From Paenarthrobacter sp. AR 02 (GTDB taxonomy: Bacteria > Actinomycetota > Actinomycetes > Actinomycetales > Micrococcaceae), in assembly GCF_021538675.1 (NCBI RefSeq), contig NZ_JAJUKH010000001.1:897363-961362 (forward strand): DNA of 64,000 bases. Direction: 5' to 3'. This document shows positions 35,347 to 43,386 of the stretch, in pieces; positions within the stretch are counted from its first letter, which is position 1; the number at the start of each line of letters is the position of its first letter. Below the pieces are notes generated by a model. The model did not search any database, had not been told where the DNA came from, and saw nothing but the letters and a program-made list of their open reading frames with translations. Both the position numbers and the translations under genes were made by a program.

Positions 35347-36779
35347 CCGGGTTGCACTACCTCGACGCCACCACTGCCTTGGGCCTGTTCCGGCGCCGTG
35401 AGCTCTCTCCGGTTGAACTATTGGAGGCCACGATCGGACGCATCGAAGAGGTAAACGGCGGCATCAATGCGCTGACGGAGACACTCTTTGAGGAAGCCTT
35501 GCCAGCGGCGCGAAAGGCAGCCAACCAATATGCCCGCGGACGTGACATCAGTCCACTGCTCGGATTGCCAGTGGCCGCGAAGGAAAAGCATGGGATCCAA
35601 GGCCGAACACTCTCCCAGGGACTGGTCGCGAGGAAGGACTCCGTCGCAGCGGCCGACCACCCCGTCATTGCCCGGATCCGCAGAGCAGGCGGCATAATTC
35701 ATGCGCGAACCACTACACCAGAATTGAGCTGCGCAACGGTCACGCACAGCCCGCTATGGGGCGTCACCCGAAACCCCTGGAATCCGAAGTTCTCACCCGG
35801 TGGGTCGTCCGGGGGGTCGGGAGCGGCATTGGCTGCAGGATTCGCGCCACTGGCAACCGCGTCCGACATCGCAGGATCAACGCGGTTGCCGGCATCGTTC
35901 ACAGGGACGGTGGGTTACAAAGCACCTTACGGAAGGATCCCGGGGCTGGCCCCATTGTCAGCGGACCACTACCGTGGTGACGGACCCATGGCACGTACCG
36001 TGGCAGACACGGCACTACTGGCGAACATTATGTCCGGGCGGCACCCCGGTGATCACACCACAGTGGCCGACGGGTCGTGGATTACTCCCGATCCGGGATC
36101 GGTGGCGGGTTTGCGGATAGCACTTTGTATACGCCTGGGCAATTATCCTGTGGCTCCCGACATCGAGATCAACACCCGGCGAGTGGCAGAAGCCCTCAAA
36201 GCGGCTGGCGCGGTGGTCGAGGAGATCACCCTGCCTTGGACCGTCGAGGAGATCAGCCAAACCATGTTCACGCACTTCGGGTATCTGTTGGGCCCGGCAA
36301 TGGAGGACGAAACGGCTGGCAGCGAGGCTCAACTTGCCACGTACACAAGGCGCTTCATGGCTGACGCTCGCGCAGCAGCACGGGCTAACCGATACATCGA
36401 CGGACTTCGGGCCGAGACCCTCCTGCAAGCGCAGCTCGCAGAGGCCATGACCGGGTTCAGCGCCTTGCTGTGCCCGGCGTCGGCCATCCCGGCCTTGGAG
36501 GCGGACGGCGATTACCTGGACGGAATCGACGCCCGCGGCCAACATTTCAGCCATTACTGGCAGGCGCATATGACCGCGCCGTTCAACATCGCCAACCGGT
36601 GCCCGGTCCTGGCTGTGCCCAGTGGCATGGCGGACTGCGGCATCCCCACAGGACTGCAGATCGTGGGTCACCCCTTCGAGGATGCAACGGTGTTCCACAT
36701 CGGGGCGGCCGTGGAATCCGTGCTTCCCTGGGCTGATCGCCACCCCATGGCCCCTGAGCTGGCCGGGCTTCCAATGTAG
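35343..36779 (+). CDS. Amidase signature family hydrolase
   Basis: A 478-residue amidase with the Ser-Ser-Lys fold. The Lys is in PVAAKEKHGIQG, the first Ser is in SPGGSSGGSGAALAAG, and the nucleophile Ser is in SDIAGSTRLPASF, where the usual DxGGS reads DIAGS. Substrates range from amides to allophanate and the target here is unknown. It overlaps the M20 gene by four bases and ends the operon; a small 6-bp hairpin (36783-36797) follows before a convergent gene. Confidence 0.88.
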   Translation: MTGLHYLDATTALGLFRRRELSPVELLEATIGRIEEVNGGINALTETLFEEALPAARKAANQYARGRDISPLLGLPVAAKEKHGIQGRTLSQGLVARKDSVAAADHPVIARIRRAGGIIHARTTTPELSCATVTHSPLWGVTRNPWNPKFSPGGSSGGSGAALAAGFAPLATASDIAGSTRLPASFTGTVGYKAPYGRIPGLAPLSADHYRGDGPMARTVADTALLANIMSGRHPGDHTTVADGSWITPDPGSVAGLRIALCIRLGNYPVAPDIEINTRRVAEALKAAGAVVEEITLPWTVEEISQTMFTHFGYLLGPAMEDETAGSEAQLATYTRRFMADARAAARANRYIDGLRAETLLQAQLAEAMTGFSALLCPASAIPALEADGDYLDGIDARGQHFSHYWQAHMTAPFNIANRCPVLAVPSGMADCGIPTGLQIVGHPFEDATVFHIGAAVESVLPWADRHPMAPELAGLPM

Positions 36780-36782
36780 CGA

Positions 36783-36797
36783 AGGGCTGACAGCCCT
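36783..36797. terminator. Short hairpin between convergent genes
   Basis: AGGGCT-GAC-AGCCCT forms a 6-bp stem with a 3-nt loop in the 24-base gap between the amidase and the convergent oxidoreductase gene. Confidence 0.3.
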
Positions 36798-36803
36798 GAA
36801 AGC

Positions 36804-37793
36804 CTAGGCGGGAATGAGCCCTGCAACCTCGGCCACCAGTTCAACCGAGCGAAGGCGTTCCCCGGTACCGATGCTCTGGTGCGCCACGATCAGTTCATCG
36901 GCATCGGCGAACGCCGCGAACTCGTCAAGGTAGTCGTGCACCACATCAGGGGTACCCACGGCGGAGAACTTCATCATTTGGGCAATGTGCTGTCCCTGCG
37001 GGGAGTCGAGGACCATATCCGCTTCGTCGTCCGTGAACTCACGGCCGCCGCCAAAGAACAGCGAAACGCGGGCACGCTTCACGGCAAGGTGTATCGCCTG
37101 GGCTTCGGCATTGCTGTCGGCGGCAGTGACGTTAACCCCCGCGATCACATGCGGCTCGGACAACTGCTCCGACGGCTTGAACTCGCGCCGGTAAATGGCC
37201 ACGGCGTCCTGCAACGCGGCAGGCGCAAAGTGCGACGCGAACGCGTAGGGCAGGCCGAGCTGAGCCGCCAGCTGCGCACCAAAAAGAGATGATCCAAGGA
37301 TGTACAGGGGAACGTTGGTGCCCTTGCCCGGGGTGGCTTCCACGCCTTGGATCCGGGTGGGTCCTGTCAGGTAGCCCTGCAGTTCCAGGACGTCCTGCGG
37401 GAACCTGTCCGAGGACGTGTGGTCCCGGCGGAGGGCCCGCATGGTGTTCTGGTCGCTGCCGGGGGCGCGTCCCAGCCCGAGGTCGATCCGGCCCGGGTGG
37501 AGGGTCTCCAAGGTTCCGAACTGCTCCGCTATGGTCAGCGGCGAGTGGTTCGGCAGCATGACGCCGCCGGCACCGAGGCGGATGGTGTTGGTGTGCGCTG
37601 CGACGTGTGCGATCAACACGCTCGTAGCGGAGGAAGCAATGGCCGACATGTTGTGGTGCTCGGCGTACCAGACCCGGCGATAGCCGAGTTCTTCGGCTTT
37701 CTGCGCCATGGCAACACTGCCCGCGAGGCTTTCCGCCACCGTCTGGCCCTTCCCGATGGTCGCCAGGTCGAGGATGGAAAGAGGAACAGTCAC
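36804..37793 (-). CDS. LLM-class flavin-dependent oxidoreductase
   Basis: A 329-residue luciferase-like monooxygenase of the alkanal-monooxygenase-like (LLM) group. The N-terminus [13 protein letters not shown] and the run [15 protein letters not shown] match, as do [17 protein letters not shown] and [20 protein letters not shown], typical of this branch. Start GTG 37793 has AAAGG upstream. It is divergent from an amino-acid-type binding lipoprotein across about 280 bases. The substrate is unknown; a link to the larger oxygenase/ABC cluster at 42-49 kb is inference. Confidence 0.87.
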   Translation of the reverse strand: MTVPLSILDLATIGKGQTVAESLAGSVAMAQKAEELGYRRVWYAEHHNMSAIASSATSVLIAHVAAHTNTIRLGAGGVMLPNHSPLTIAEQFGTLETLHPGRIDLGLGRAPGSDQNTMRALRRDHTSSDRFPQDVLELQGYLTGPTRIQGVEATPGKGTNVPLYILGSSLFGAQLAAQLGLPYAFASHFAPAALQDAVAIYRREFKPSEQLSEPHVIAGVNVTAADSNAEAQAIHLAVKRARVSLFFGGGREFTDDEADMVLDSPQGQHIAQMMKFSAVGTPDVVHDYLDEFAAFADADELIVAHQSIGTGERLRSVELVAEVAGLIPA

Positions 37794-37991
37794 AAGAAAA
37801 GCCTTTCGGTACGTTTCGCGGTGCCGGCACGGTTGATTGCCGGCACTCTAGCGACAACCACCACAATGGCCGCCTTATTTCTGTGAGTTGCGTCGCGCCC
37901 CTTTTTCCCGCCTTGCTGGGCCTGTTTTGTGACCCCGTTCGACGCCCGATTAAGCGCCATGAACGCCTGTATCCCTGCGTTTCAGAGCGCT

Positions 37992-38021
37992 TTGACCCGG
38001 CTCTCGCAGCTACCGGATAGT
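37992..38021 (+). promoter_or_regulatory. Promoter of the orphan binding-protein gene
   Basis: TTGACC (37992-37997) and GATAGT (38016-38021) lie 18 bp apart, giving a leader of about 47 bases before the lipoprotein ATG. The rest of the 37794-38074 gap holds an 8-bp inverted repeat GTGCCGGC/GCCGGCAC (37821-37846) nearer the divergent oxidoreductase. Confidence 0.5.
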
Positions 38022-38074
38022 TGCAGCCAACAGCACGCATCAGACCTCCCAATGAGGGAACACGAGGAGTAACC

Positions 38075-39067
38075 ATGGCACGTTTTGCAGTCAAGACCGG
38101 CGTCACTGCGGCGCTGGCCGCTACCGCCCTGTTAGGGCTCGCGGCCTGCTCGGACCCGGGCGCGACGGCGGCCACCAACGCAACTGCCCCGTCGTCGAAC
38201 GCTTCGTCCGGCTCCACGACCAAAGAGTTCAACCTGACGCCGCAGCAGGACCGCATCAAAGTCGCCGTCGACTCGGCTGCCGCCGCCCTGGTCCCCGATG
38301 CCATCAAGGCCGATGGCAAGTTGACGGTGGTGACCACGGGAGGCACCCCGCCCCTGAGCACGTTCGCCACGGACAACAAGACGCTCATCGGCAGCGAAGT
38401 GGATATCGCCTACGCCGTGGGTGAGACCCTGGGCCTTCAGGTCGAAGTCCTTCCGGTGGCGTGGGCGGACTGGCCGTTGGGCGTTGAATCCGGAAAGTAT
38501 GAGGCCGTTCTCTCCAACGTCACCGTCACTGAGGCCCGCAAGGAAAAGTTCGACTTCGCCACGTACCGCAACGACCTCCTGGGCTTCTACGCCAAGAGCG
38601 ACTCGAACATCGGCGAGATCAAGGAAGCCAAGGACGTTGCCGGAAAGCGCATCATCGTAGGCTCCGGCACCAACCAGGAGGCCATCTTGGTGCGGTGGGA
38701 CGAGGAGAACAAGAAGAACGGCCTGCAGCCGGTCGCCTTCCAGTATTACGACGACGACTCCGCCTCCCAGCTCGCCCTTCAGTCCGGCCGCGCGGACCTG
38801 ACGTTTGGTCCCAATGCTTCGGCAGCTTACAAGGCAGCCAAGGACGGAAAGACCAAGCAAGTAGGCACTTTGGAAGGCGGCTGGCCGTTGAAGGCCGAGA
38901 TCGCGTTCACCACCAAGAAGGGCAACGGCCTGGCTGTAGCGGCCCAGGCTGCGCTGAACACCCTCATCAAGGACGGCGATTACGGCAAGATCCTGGACCG
39001 TTGGGGGCTGTCATCCGAGGCTATCCCGGCATCCGAACTGAACCCGGCGGGTCTGCCCAAGAAGTAG
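38075..39067 (+). CDS. Amino-acid-type ABC transporter substrate-binding lipoprotein (orphan)
   Basis: A 330-residue family 3 solute-binding protein with a lipoprotein signal (lipobox LAAC, Cys25). Conserved segments include KLTVVTTGGTPPLSTFATDN, GSEVDIAYAVGETLGL and VGSGTNQEAILV. It is a clear paralogue of the binding protein at 46413-47432 (shared VGSGTNQE, GWP, KGNGLA, LIKDG-Y and W-GLS). No permease or ATPase is adjacent, so it may feed the transporter at 47-49 kb. GAGGAG lies 5 bases before the ATG. A strong terminator follows. Confidence 0.9.
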   Translation: MARFAVKTGVTAALAATALLGLAACSDPGATAATNATAPSSNASSGSTTKEFNLTPQQDRIKVAVDSAAAALVPDAIKADGKLTVVTTGGTPPLSTFATDNKTLIGSEVDIAYAVGETLGLQVEVLPVAWADWPLGVESGKYEAVLSNVTVTEARKEKFDFATYRNDLLGFYAKSDSNIGEIKEAKDVAGKRIIVGSGTNQEAILVRWDEENKKNGLQPVAFQYYDDDSASQLALQSGRADLTFGPNASAAYKAAKDGKTKQVGTLEGGWPLKAEIAFTTKKGNGLAVAAQAALNTLIKDGDYGKILDRWGLSSEAIPASELNPAGLPKK

Positions 39068-39102
39068 GACGCCAGCTGTGGCAGGGCAGACCTGCCGACG
39101 CC

Positions 39103-39135
39103 GAATCCCCGCCGGACACCAACCGGCGGGGATTC
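39103..39135. terminator. Bidirectional terminator
   Basis: A perfect 13-bp stem (GAATCCCCGCCGG pairs with 39123-39135) with a 7-nt loop lies between the binding-protein gene and the convergent dehydratase gene. Confidence 0.7.
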
Positions 39136-39151
39136 TTGCGTGCGGGTCTTC

Positions 39152-40081
39152 CTAGAAGTGCGCGGGGTCAGTGTTGGCGCCGCAGAGAATGACCGCCACC
39201 GTTTCGCCGTCGTGCGGTTTGTATGCTCCGGAGAGCAGCGCCGCGTAAGCCGCGGCAGCACCGTGCTCCACGACGATCCTGTGGTTCTCCCACAGGCTGC
39301 GCCGGGCCTGGATGATGTCCTCATCGCTGACAAGCACGCTGTGGACGCCGGTCCGCCGGGCAACCCCGAAGCCAATCTCCCCGATGCGCCGGGCGCCCAG
39401 GGAATCAGCGGCGATTCCGGAAACCGGCACGTCCACGGGTTGGCCTTGTGCGAGCGCTGTGTGCAGGGTCGGGACCGTCTCCGGTTCCACACCAACCACG
39501 CGTGCCCTGCCCTCGGTGGCGGCGGCGATCCCGCCTATCAACCCACCGCCGCCCACAGCGACCAGGATGGTGTCGACGTCGGGCAGTTCGTCCAGCAGCT
39601 CAAGCCCCACACCGCCGGCGCCGGCCACAATCTCGGGCTGGTCGTAGGCGTGGCAATAGACGGCGCCCTTCTCTTCCGCGAAACGAACGGCGGCCGCATA
39701 GGCGTCCGCGTATTCCGCTCCGCCCTGGACGACGGTGGCGCCGATGGCATAAAGCTTATGCACCTTGTTGGCCGGCGCGGATTCGGGGACGAACACCGTT
39801 GCTGGCACGCCCAGCTTGGCTGCGGCATAGGCGTTGGCCAGCCCGGCGTTACCCCCGGAGGCAACCACGATCCCGACGTCCGGATCCAGTTCGCCGTTTT
39901 CCTTCGCCGTCAGCAGGCGGTTGAACGCGCCGCGGGCCTTGAAAGAGCCTGTGTGTTGCATGTATTCGCATTTGAACCACAGGTGGTAGGGCTCGGCGCT
40001 TCCGCTTTCGGCCACAGGTGTGTGGCGGACCCAGCCTGATGTCCGGGCATAGGCGGCTTCGACTTCTTCGCGTGTGACCAT
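39152..40081 (-). CDS. Threonine/serine dehydratase-type PLP enzyme
   Basis: A 309-residue fold-type II PLP enzyme. GSFKARGAFNRLL holds the Schiff-base Lys, VVASGGNAGLANAYAAAKLG binds the substrate and AVGGGGLIGG binds the phosphate. The ACT regulatory domain of biosynthetic IlvA is absent, so a catabolic serine/threonine dehydratase is likely. Racemase or another lyase activity is not excluded. ATG 40081 is chosen since AAAGGTG precedes it and the family N-terminus begins there. It is divergent from a GNAT gene. Confidence 0.86.
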   Translation of the reverse strand: MVTREEVEAAYARTSGWVRHTPVAESGSAEPYHLWFKCEYMQHTGSFKARGAFNRLLTAKENGELDPDVGIVVASGGNAGLANAYAAAKLGVPATVFVPESAPANKVHKLYAIGATVVQGGAEYADAYAAAVRFAEEKGAVYCHAYDQPEIVAGAGGVGLELLDELPDVDTILVAVGGGGLIGGIAAATEGRARVVGVEPETVPTLHTALAQGQPVDVPVSGIAADSLGARRIGEIGFGVARRTGVHSVLVSDEDIIQARRSLWENHRIVVEHGAAAAYAALLSGAYKPHDGETVAVILCGANTDPAHF

Positions 40082-40166
40082 GTGGGAGGCACCTTTCGTC
40101 CGTTTCATCCTAAGGTTGCCAAGGGGACGGCGCTGCCACGGGCTGCGAGCGCATAGGCTGGTTGGC

Positions 40167-40607
40167 ATGGCTGATTTTGTGCTCCGTCCCTGCGTAGCCT
40201 CCGACGCTGCGTGGATCGCTGAGTTGCGTGCGGTGGTGATGCGTCCGGACCTTGAGCGGCTCGGGAGATACGATCCTGTGCGGGTACGTGAGCGCTTCCT
40301 GAAGGGATTCCAGCCGGAACATACTTCGGTGATCCATTCCGATGGGGTGGATGCCGGGGTGATCGCAGTCCGCCCGGAAGCGGATGCTCTGTGGATCGAA
40401 CACTTCTACGTGGCTCCCGCCCATCAAGGCAAAGGACTTGGCGGGTCCGTGCTCCGTCACGTCATGGAAAGTTCGGCGGACCACCGGCCGTTCCGCCTGG
40501 ACGTCCTGCAGGGCAGCCCTGCTCGGCGACTCTATGAACGCCATGGCTTCGTGCTGGAGTCCGAGGATCCCATCGACGTTTTCATGGTCTCTACCGCAAC
40601 CCCCTGA
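40167..40607 (+). CDS. GNAT-family N-acetyltransferase
   Basis: A 146-residue GCN5-related acetyltransferase. The acetyl-CoA loop reads APAHQGKGLGGSVL, followed by RRLYERHGFVLE with the usual C-terminal Tyr. The acceptor is unknown. The start is ATG 40167; TAGGCT lies 7 bases upstream in -10 position with no ribosome site, suggesting a leaderless message. Confidence 0.82.
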   Translation: MADFVLRPCVASDAAWIAELRAVVMRPDLERLGRYDPVRVRERFLKGFQPEHTSVIHSDGVDAGVIAVRPEADALWIEHFYVAPAHQGKGLGGSVLRHVMESSADHRPFRLDVLQGSPARRLYERHGFVLESEDPIDVFMVSTATP

Positions 40608-40679
40608 CTGGAGCACCCCCGGTGAGGTAGCCTCAGCACAAACCTACGCACCATCGATGCCGGCTTCCGGGGGGAAACA

Positions 40680-41876
40680 ATGGGGATTATTCGAGCGCGC
40701 ACTGCCAGGTTTGCATCGGCGGCTGTCTTGGGGTTGGCGGCGGGATTGTTGGGCACCGGCCCTTCCGAAGCAGCTTCCCAGCCAACGCCGTCCATCGACG
40801 GCGTACCGTACGTGGGCGCCGAGATGCGCCGTCAGTACGACTACAGCTACAGCGGTTGCCGGAACCCTGACGGATCCGGCGACGGGATCACGCTTGAATG
40901 GTTGCGGGACGGTGTTCCCCTTCCCCAGGAGCGTCAAGGCGACGTCCTGAAAATCCTCCCGGAGGACAGGGACGGGCGGATATCGCTGCGGGTGCACCCG
41001 CTTACCCCAGGCCAGGCCGGTTGTCCCACAGGCACGCAATTGAGCGCGGAAACCCTGCCCGTCAAAGCCTCCAGCCGGGCGATGGGATGGACGGGGCGCG
41101 GCAACTTCGAGCCCCTGGCCCGGACCACCGACGGCAGGCTCGTCCTTTACCCACGGACCTACACGTTTTACAAGGGCATGTGTGAAGGCCCCTGCCCTGC
41201 GTACAGGGGTTCCTGGGACGAACCTCAGCAGGTGGGGCAGGGTTGGAACGTCTTCGACATCGTGTTCTCCCCGGGCGACTTCGACGGCGACGGCTTCAAC
41301 GATCTCCTGGGCCGGGACGCCGCGGGCAAGCTCTTCCTGTACCCCGGTGATGGCGAGGGCGGTTGGCTGGCCCGTCGGCAGGTGGGCCAGGGCTGGGGCG
41401 TCTTCAATACCATCGTGGGACCGGGTGACTTCAACGGCGATGGCACCAACGATGTGTTGGCACGCGACACCGCAGGCGGCCTCTTCCTTTACCCCGGCGA
41501 CGGCGAAGGCGGTTGGCTTCAGCCTGAGCAGGTGGGGTGGGGTTGGCAGGTCATGAACAAGATCATCACAGGTGGCGATATGAACGCCGATGGCGCGGTG
41601 GATATCTTCGGCCGCGATCAGTATGGCCAGTTGTACCAGTATCCCACCGACGGCGAAGGCGGCTGGGAGCAGCCTGCACAGGTCGGCGTTGGGTGGGAGA
41701 CGTTCACCATCCTGGCCGGGCTCGGCAGTTCCGGCCACTCCAAATACAACGAGGTCTCTGCCGTGGACGCCGACGGCAACCTTCTCGGCTACACCACAGG
41801 CGCGTCAACCGGCGCGTTGTACGGCCCGTATGGGCCGATAGGTAGCGGTTGGAACGTCTTCAAGGAGCTGCTTTAG
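40680..41876 (+). CDS. Secreted FG-GAP/VCBS repeat protein
   Basis: A 398-residue exported protein. A signal peptide (about residues 1-31, ending PSEAA) is followed by a domain with two CxxxxxxGxGDG-like Cys-containing segments. Three near-identical 50-residue repeats carry calcium-loop motifs DFDGDGFNDLL, DFNGDGTNDVL and DMNADGAVDIF and the refrain LYPGDGEGGWL. Four would-be blades suggest part of a beta-propeller surface. Such proteins often bind polysaccharide or act beside amidases; no enzyme domain is seen. GGGGGGAAA precedes the ATG. At the 3' end it overlaps a small minus-strand frame by 4 bases. Confidence 0.85.
   Translation: MGIIRARTARFASAAVLGLAAGLLGTGPSEAASQPTPSIDGVPYVGAEMRRQYDYSYSGCRNPDGSGDGITLEWLRDGVPLPQERQGDVLKILPEDRDGRISLRVHPLTPGQAGCPTGTQLSAETLPVKASSRAMGWTGRGNFEPLARTTDGRLVLYPRTYTFYKGMCEGPCPAYRGSWDEPQQVGQGWNVFDIVFSPGDFDGDGFNDLLGRDAAGKLFLYPGDGEGGWLARRQVGQGWGVFNTIVGPGDFNGDGTNDVLARDTAGGLFLYPGDGEGGWLQPEQVGWGWQVMNKIITGGDMNADGAVDIFGRDQYGQLYQYPTDGEGGWEQPAQVGVGWETFTILAGLGSSGHSKYNEVSAVDADGNLLGYTTGASTGALYGPYGPIGSGWNVFKELL
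41229..41720 (+). repeat. In-frame tandem repeat, period exactly 150 bp
   Basis: The motif beginning CAGGTSGG recurs at 41229, 41379, 41529 and 41679, exactly 150 bp apart. Each unit encodes one 50-residue FG-GAP module; the fourth is partial and diverged. Identity is highest between the first two units. Confidence 0.75.
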
Positions 41877-42034
41877 AGCGGCTGCCCCAGCACCGTCAAC
41901 TGCAGGCTGATGGTCCCACGCGAAGGGTCGACGACGGCGGCAGCCGCCTCGCCGCCGTCGGGCGCTGCGCCGTGCTGGTCCGGCGTGAAACCGAACCAGC
42001 GACGGCAAAGCTGCAGCAAGCGACCCGTATTCAC
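41873..42034 (-). CDS. Possible 53-residue small protein at the end of the oxygenase operon
   Basis: A frame opening with GTG inside the stop of the upstream monooxygenase (GTGA overlap) and ending TAA, overlapping the convergent FG-GAP stop by 4 bases. The product starts MNTGRLLQLCRRWFGFTPDQ and ends GTISLQLTVLGQPL. The middle is Ala/Gly/Asp-rich, consistent with local codon use. It fits the overlapping pattern of the operon, but no family is recognised; it may also be a chance frame. Confidence 0.35.
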   Translation of the reverse strand: MNTGRLLQLCRRWFGFTPDQHGAAPDGGEAAAAVVDPSRGTISLQLTVLGQPL

Positions 42035-43377
42035 GAGACCCGGACCGACTCTTCGGACCGCACCGGAGTCTCAAGCCCCAGGTTTTCCCGCAGGGTGGTC
42101 CCGCGGTACTCCGTGGGGTACACGCCGCGTTCCTGGAGTTCGGGGACCAGGTGGTTCACGATGTCGTCCAGGCCGGTGGGGATGAGCCACGGCGAGATGT
42201 TGAATCCGTCCACGGCACCCACCCGTGCGTACTCGGCCAGGTGGTCCGCCACTGCAGAGTAGGAACCTGTGAATGTTGAGTCGATGCGCGCCGTCTTGGA
42301 GGTGACGAAACCGCGGATGCTCAGGCCCTTGTCCTTGGCCTCGGCGCGCCACTGATCGGCGAGTTGCCGGGCCTTGGCGCCGTGGAAACCGCTGCCGCGG
42401 GTCTCTGACGTTTCCTCCACCACGGGATCGATCTCCGGGAGGGGACCGTCAGGATCGTAGGAGGAGAGCTCGCGTCCCCAGAACTGTTCCAGATACGCGA
42501 TGGCCTGTTGCGGACCGATCTGCAGGCTGCGGACCCAGGCCTTTTTCTCCTGCGCTTCCTGATCGGTGGCGGCGAGGATGAACTCGCTGGCCGGCATGAT
42601 CTGCACGGCGTTGGCACCGCGTCCGGCAGCAACGGAGCGGCTCACGATGTCGCGGCGGAACTCCACAGCGTCGTCGAACTTGGGGTGTGCCGAGAAGATC
42701 ACGTCGGCTTGGCGGGCAGCGAAGTCGCGGCCTTCCGGGGAGTCACCTGCCTGGAAGAGCACAGGCCGGTACTGGGCGCTGCGCGGCAAACGCGGTGTGA
42801 CATCCACGGTGTAGTGCTGACCTTCATGCCTGATGTGGCGGGCGGGACCGTTGGCTGTTTCCCACGAGTCCCAGATCCGCTTGGCCGTTTCGACAAAGGC
42901 TTCCGCGTGCTTGTAGCGGTCGGCATGGTCAAGGTAGCCGCCCCGGCGGAAGTTGGCCCCGGTCCAGGCGTTGTCCGTGGTCACCACGTTCCACGCGGCC
43001 CGGCCCCCGGAGATCAGGTCCAGCGACGACAAGCGGTGGGCCAGATCGGCGGGATCGTTGTACGTGGTGTTTTGGGTGGCAACGAGGCCGATGTTCCGGG
43101 TCACGGCGGCGAGCGCTGCGAGCATGGTCTGGGCATCGGGCCTGCCCACCACGTCCAACGCGTGCGGCCGGCCAAGGTGCTCGCGCAACCGCAGGCCTTC
43201 GCCGAGGAAGAAGGCAGCGAACTTGCCGCGTTCGGCGCTCTGGACGATGTGGCGGAAGGATTCGAAATCCGTCTGTGAGCCCGATTCCTCCGCCTTCCAG
43301 ATGGTGCCGGAGTTAACGCCCTGGAAGAAGATGCCGAATTGGATCTGGCCGCTGGGCTGGAAAATGTCTCGAGTCAT
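42031..43377 (-). CDS. NtaA/SnaA/DszA-family FMN-dependent monooxygenase
   Basis: A 448-residue flavin monooxygenase of the two-component type needing reduced FMN from a partner reductase. The family features are clear: GKFAAFFLGEGL near the N-terminus, ATQNTTYNDPADLAHRLSSL, DLISGGRAAWNVVTTDNAWT, then YRPVLFQAGDSPEGRDFAA. Relatives oxidise nitrilotriacetate, dibenzothiophene sulfone or N-acetyl-S-alkyl cysteines (YtnJ type). It lies 9 bases after a second luciferase-like gene in the ABC/oxygenase operon, and a possible small frame overlaps its stop. Confidence 0.9.
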   Translation of the reverse strand: MTRDIFQPSGQIQFGIFFQGVNSGTIWKAEESGSQTDFESFRHIVQSAERGKFAAFFLGEGLRLREHLGRPHALDVVGRPDAQTMLAALAAVTRNIGLVATQNTTYNDPADLAHRLSSLDLISGGRAAWNVVTTDNAWTGANFRRGGYLDHADRYKHAEAFVETAKRIWDSWETANGPARHIRHEGQHYTVDVTPRLPRSAQYRPVLFQAGDSPEGRDFAARQADVIFSAHPKFDDAVEFRRDIVSRSVAAGRGANAVQIMPASEFILAATDQEAQEKKAWVRSLQIGPQQAIAYLEQFWGRELSSYDPDGPLPEIDPVVEETSETRGSGFHGAKARQLADQWRAEAKDKGLSIRGFVTSKTARIDSTFTGSYSAVADHLAEYARVGAVDGFNISPWLIPTGLDDIVNHLVPELQERGVYPTEYRGTTLRENLGLETPVRSEESVRVS

Positions 43378-43386
43378 GGTGGTCCC

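Noticed and set aside
37959..38072. 37-codon frame with two Cys codons ending 2 bases before the binding-protein start, a possible cysteine leader peptide
   Set aside because: The likely promoter (TTGACC-N18-GATAGT) would start transcription near 38028, after this frame begins, and the frame has no ribosome site.
37132..38388. 418-codon minus-strand frame across the oxidoreductase, gap and binding-protein gene
   Set aside because: It runs in another frame of the oxidoreductase gene and through a promoter region, and its product is Arg/Pro/His-rich nonsense.
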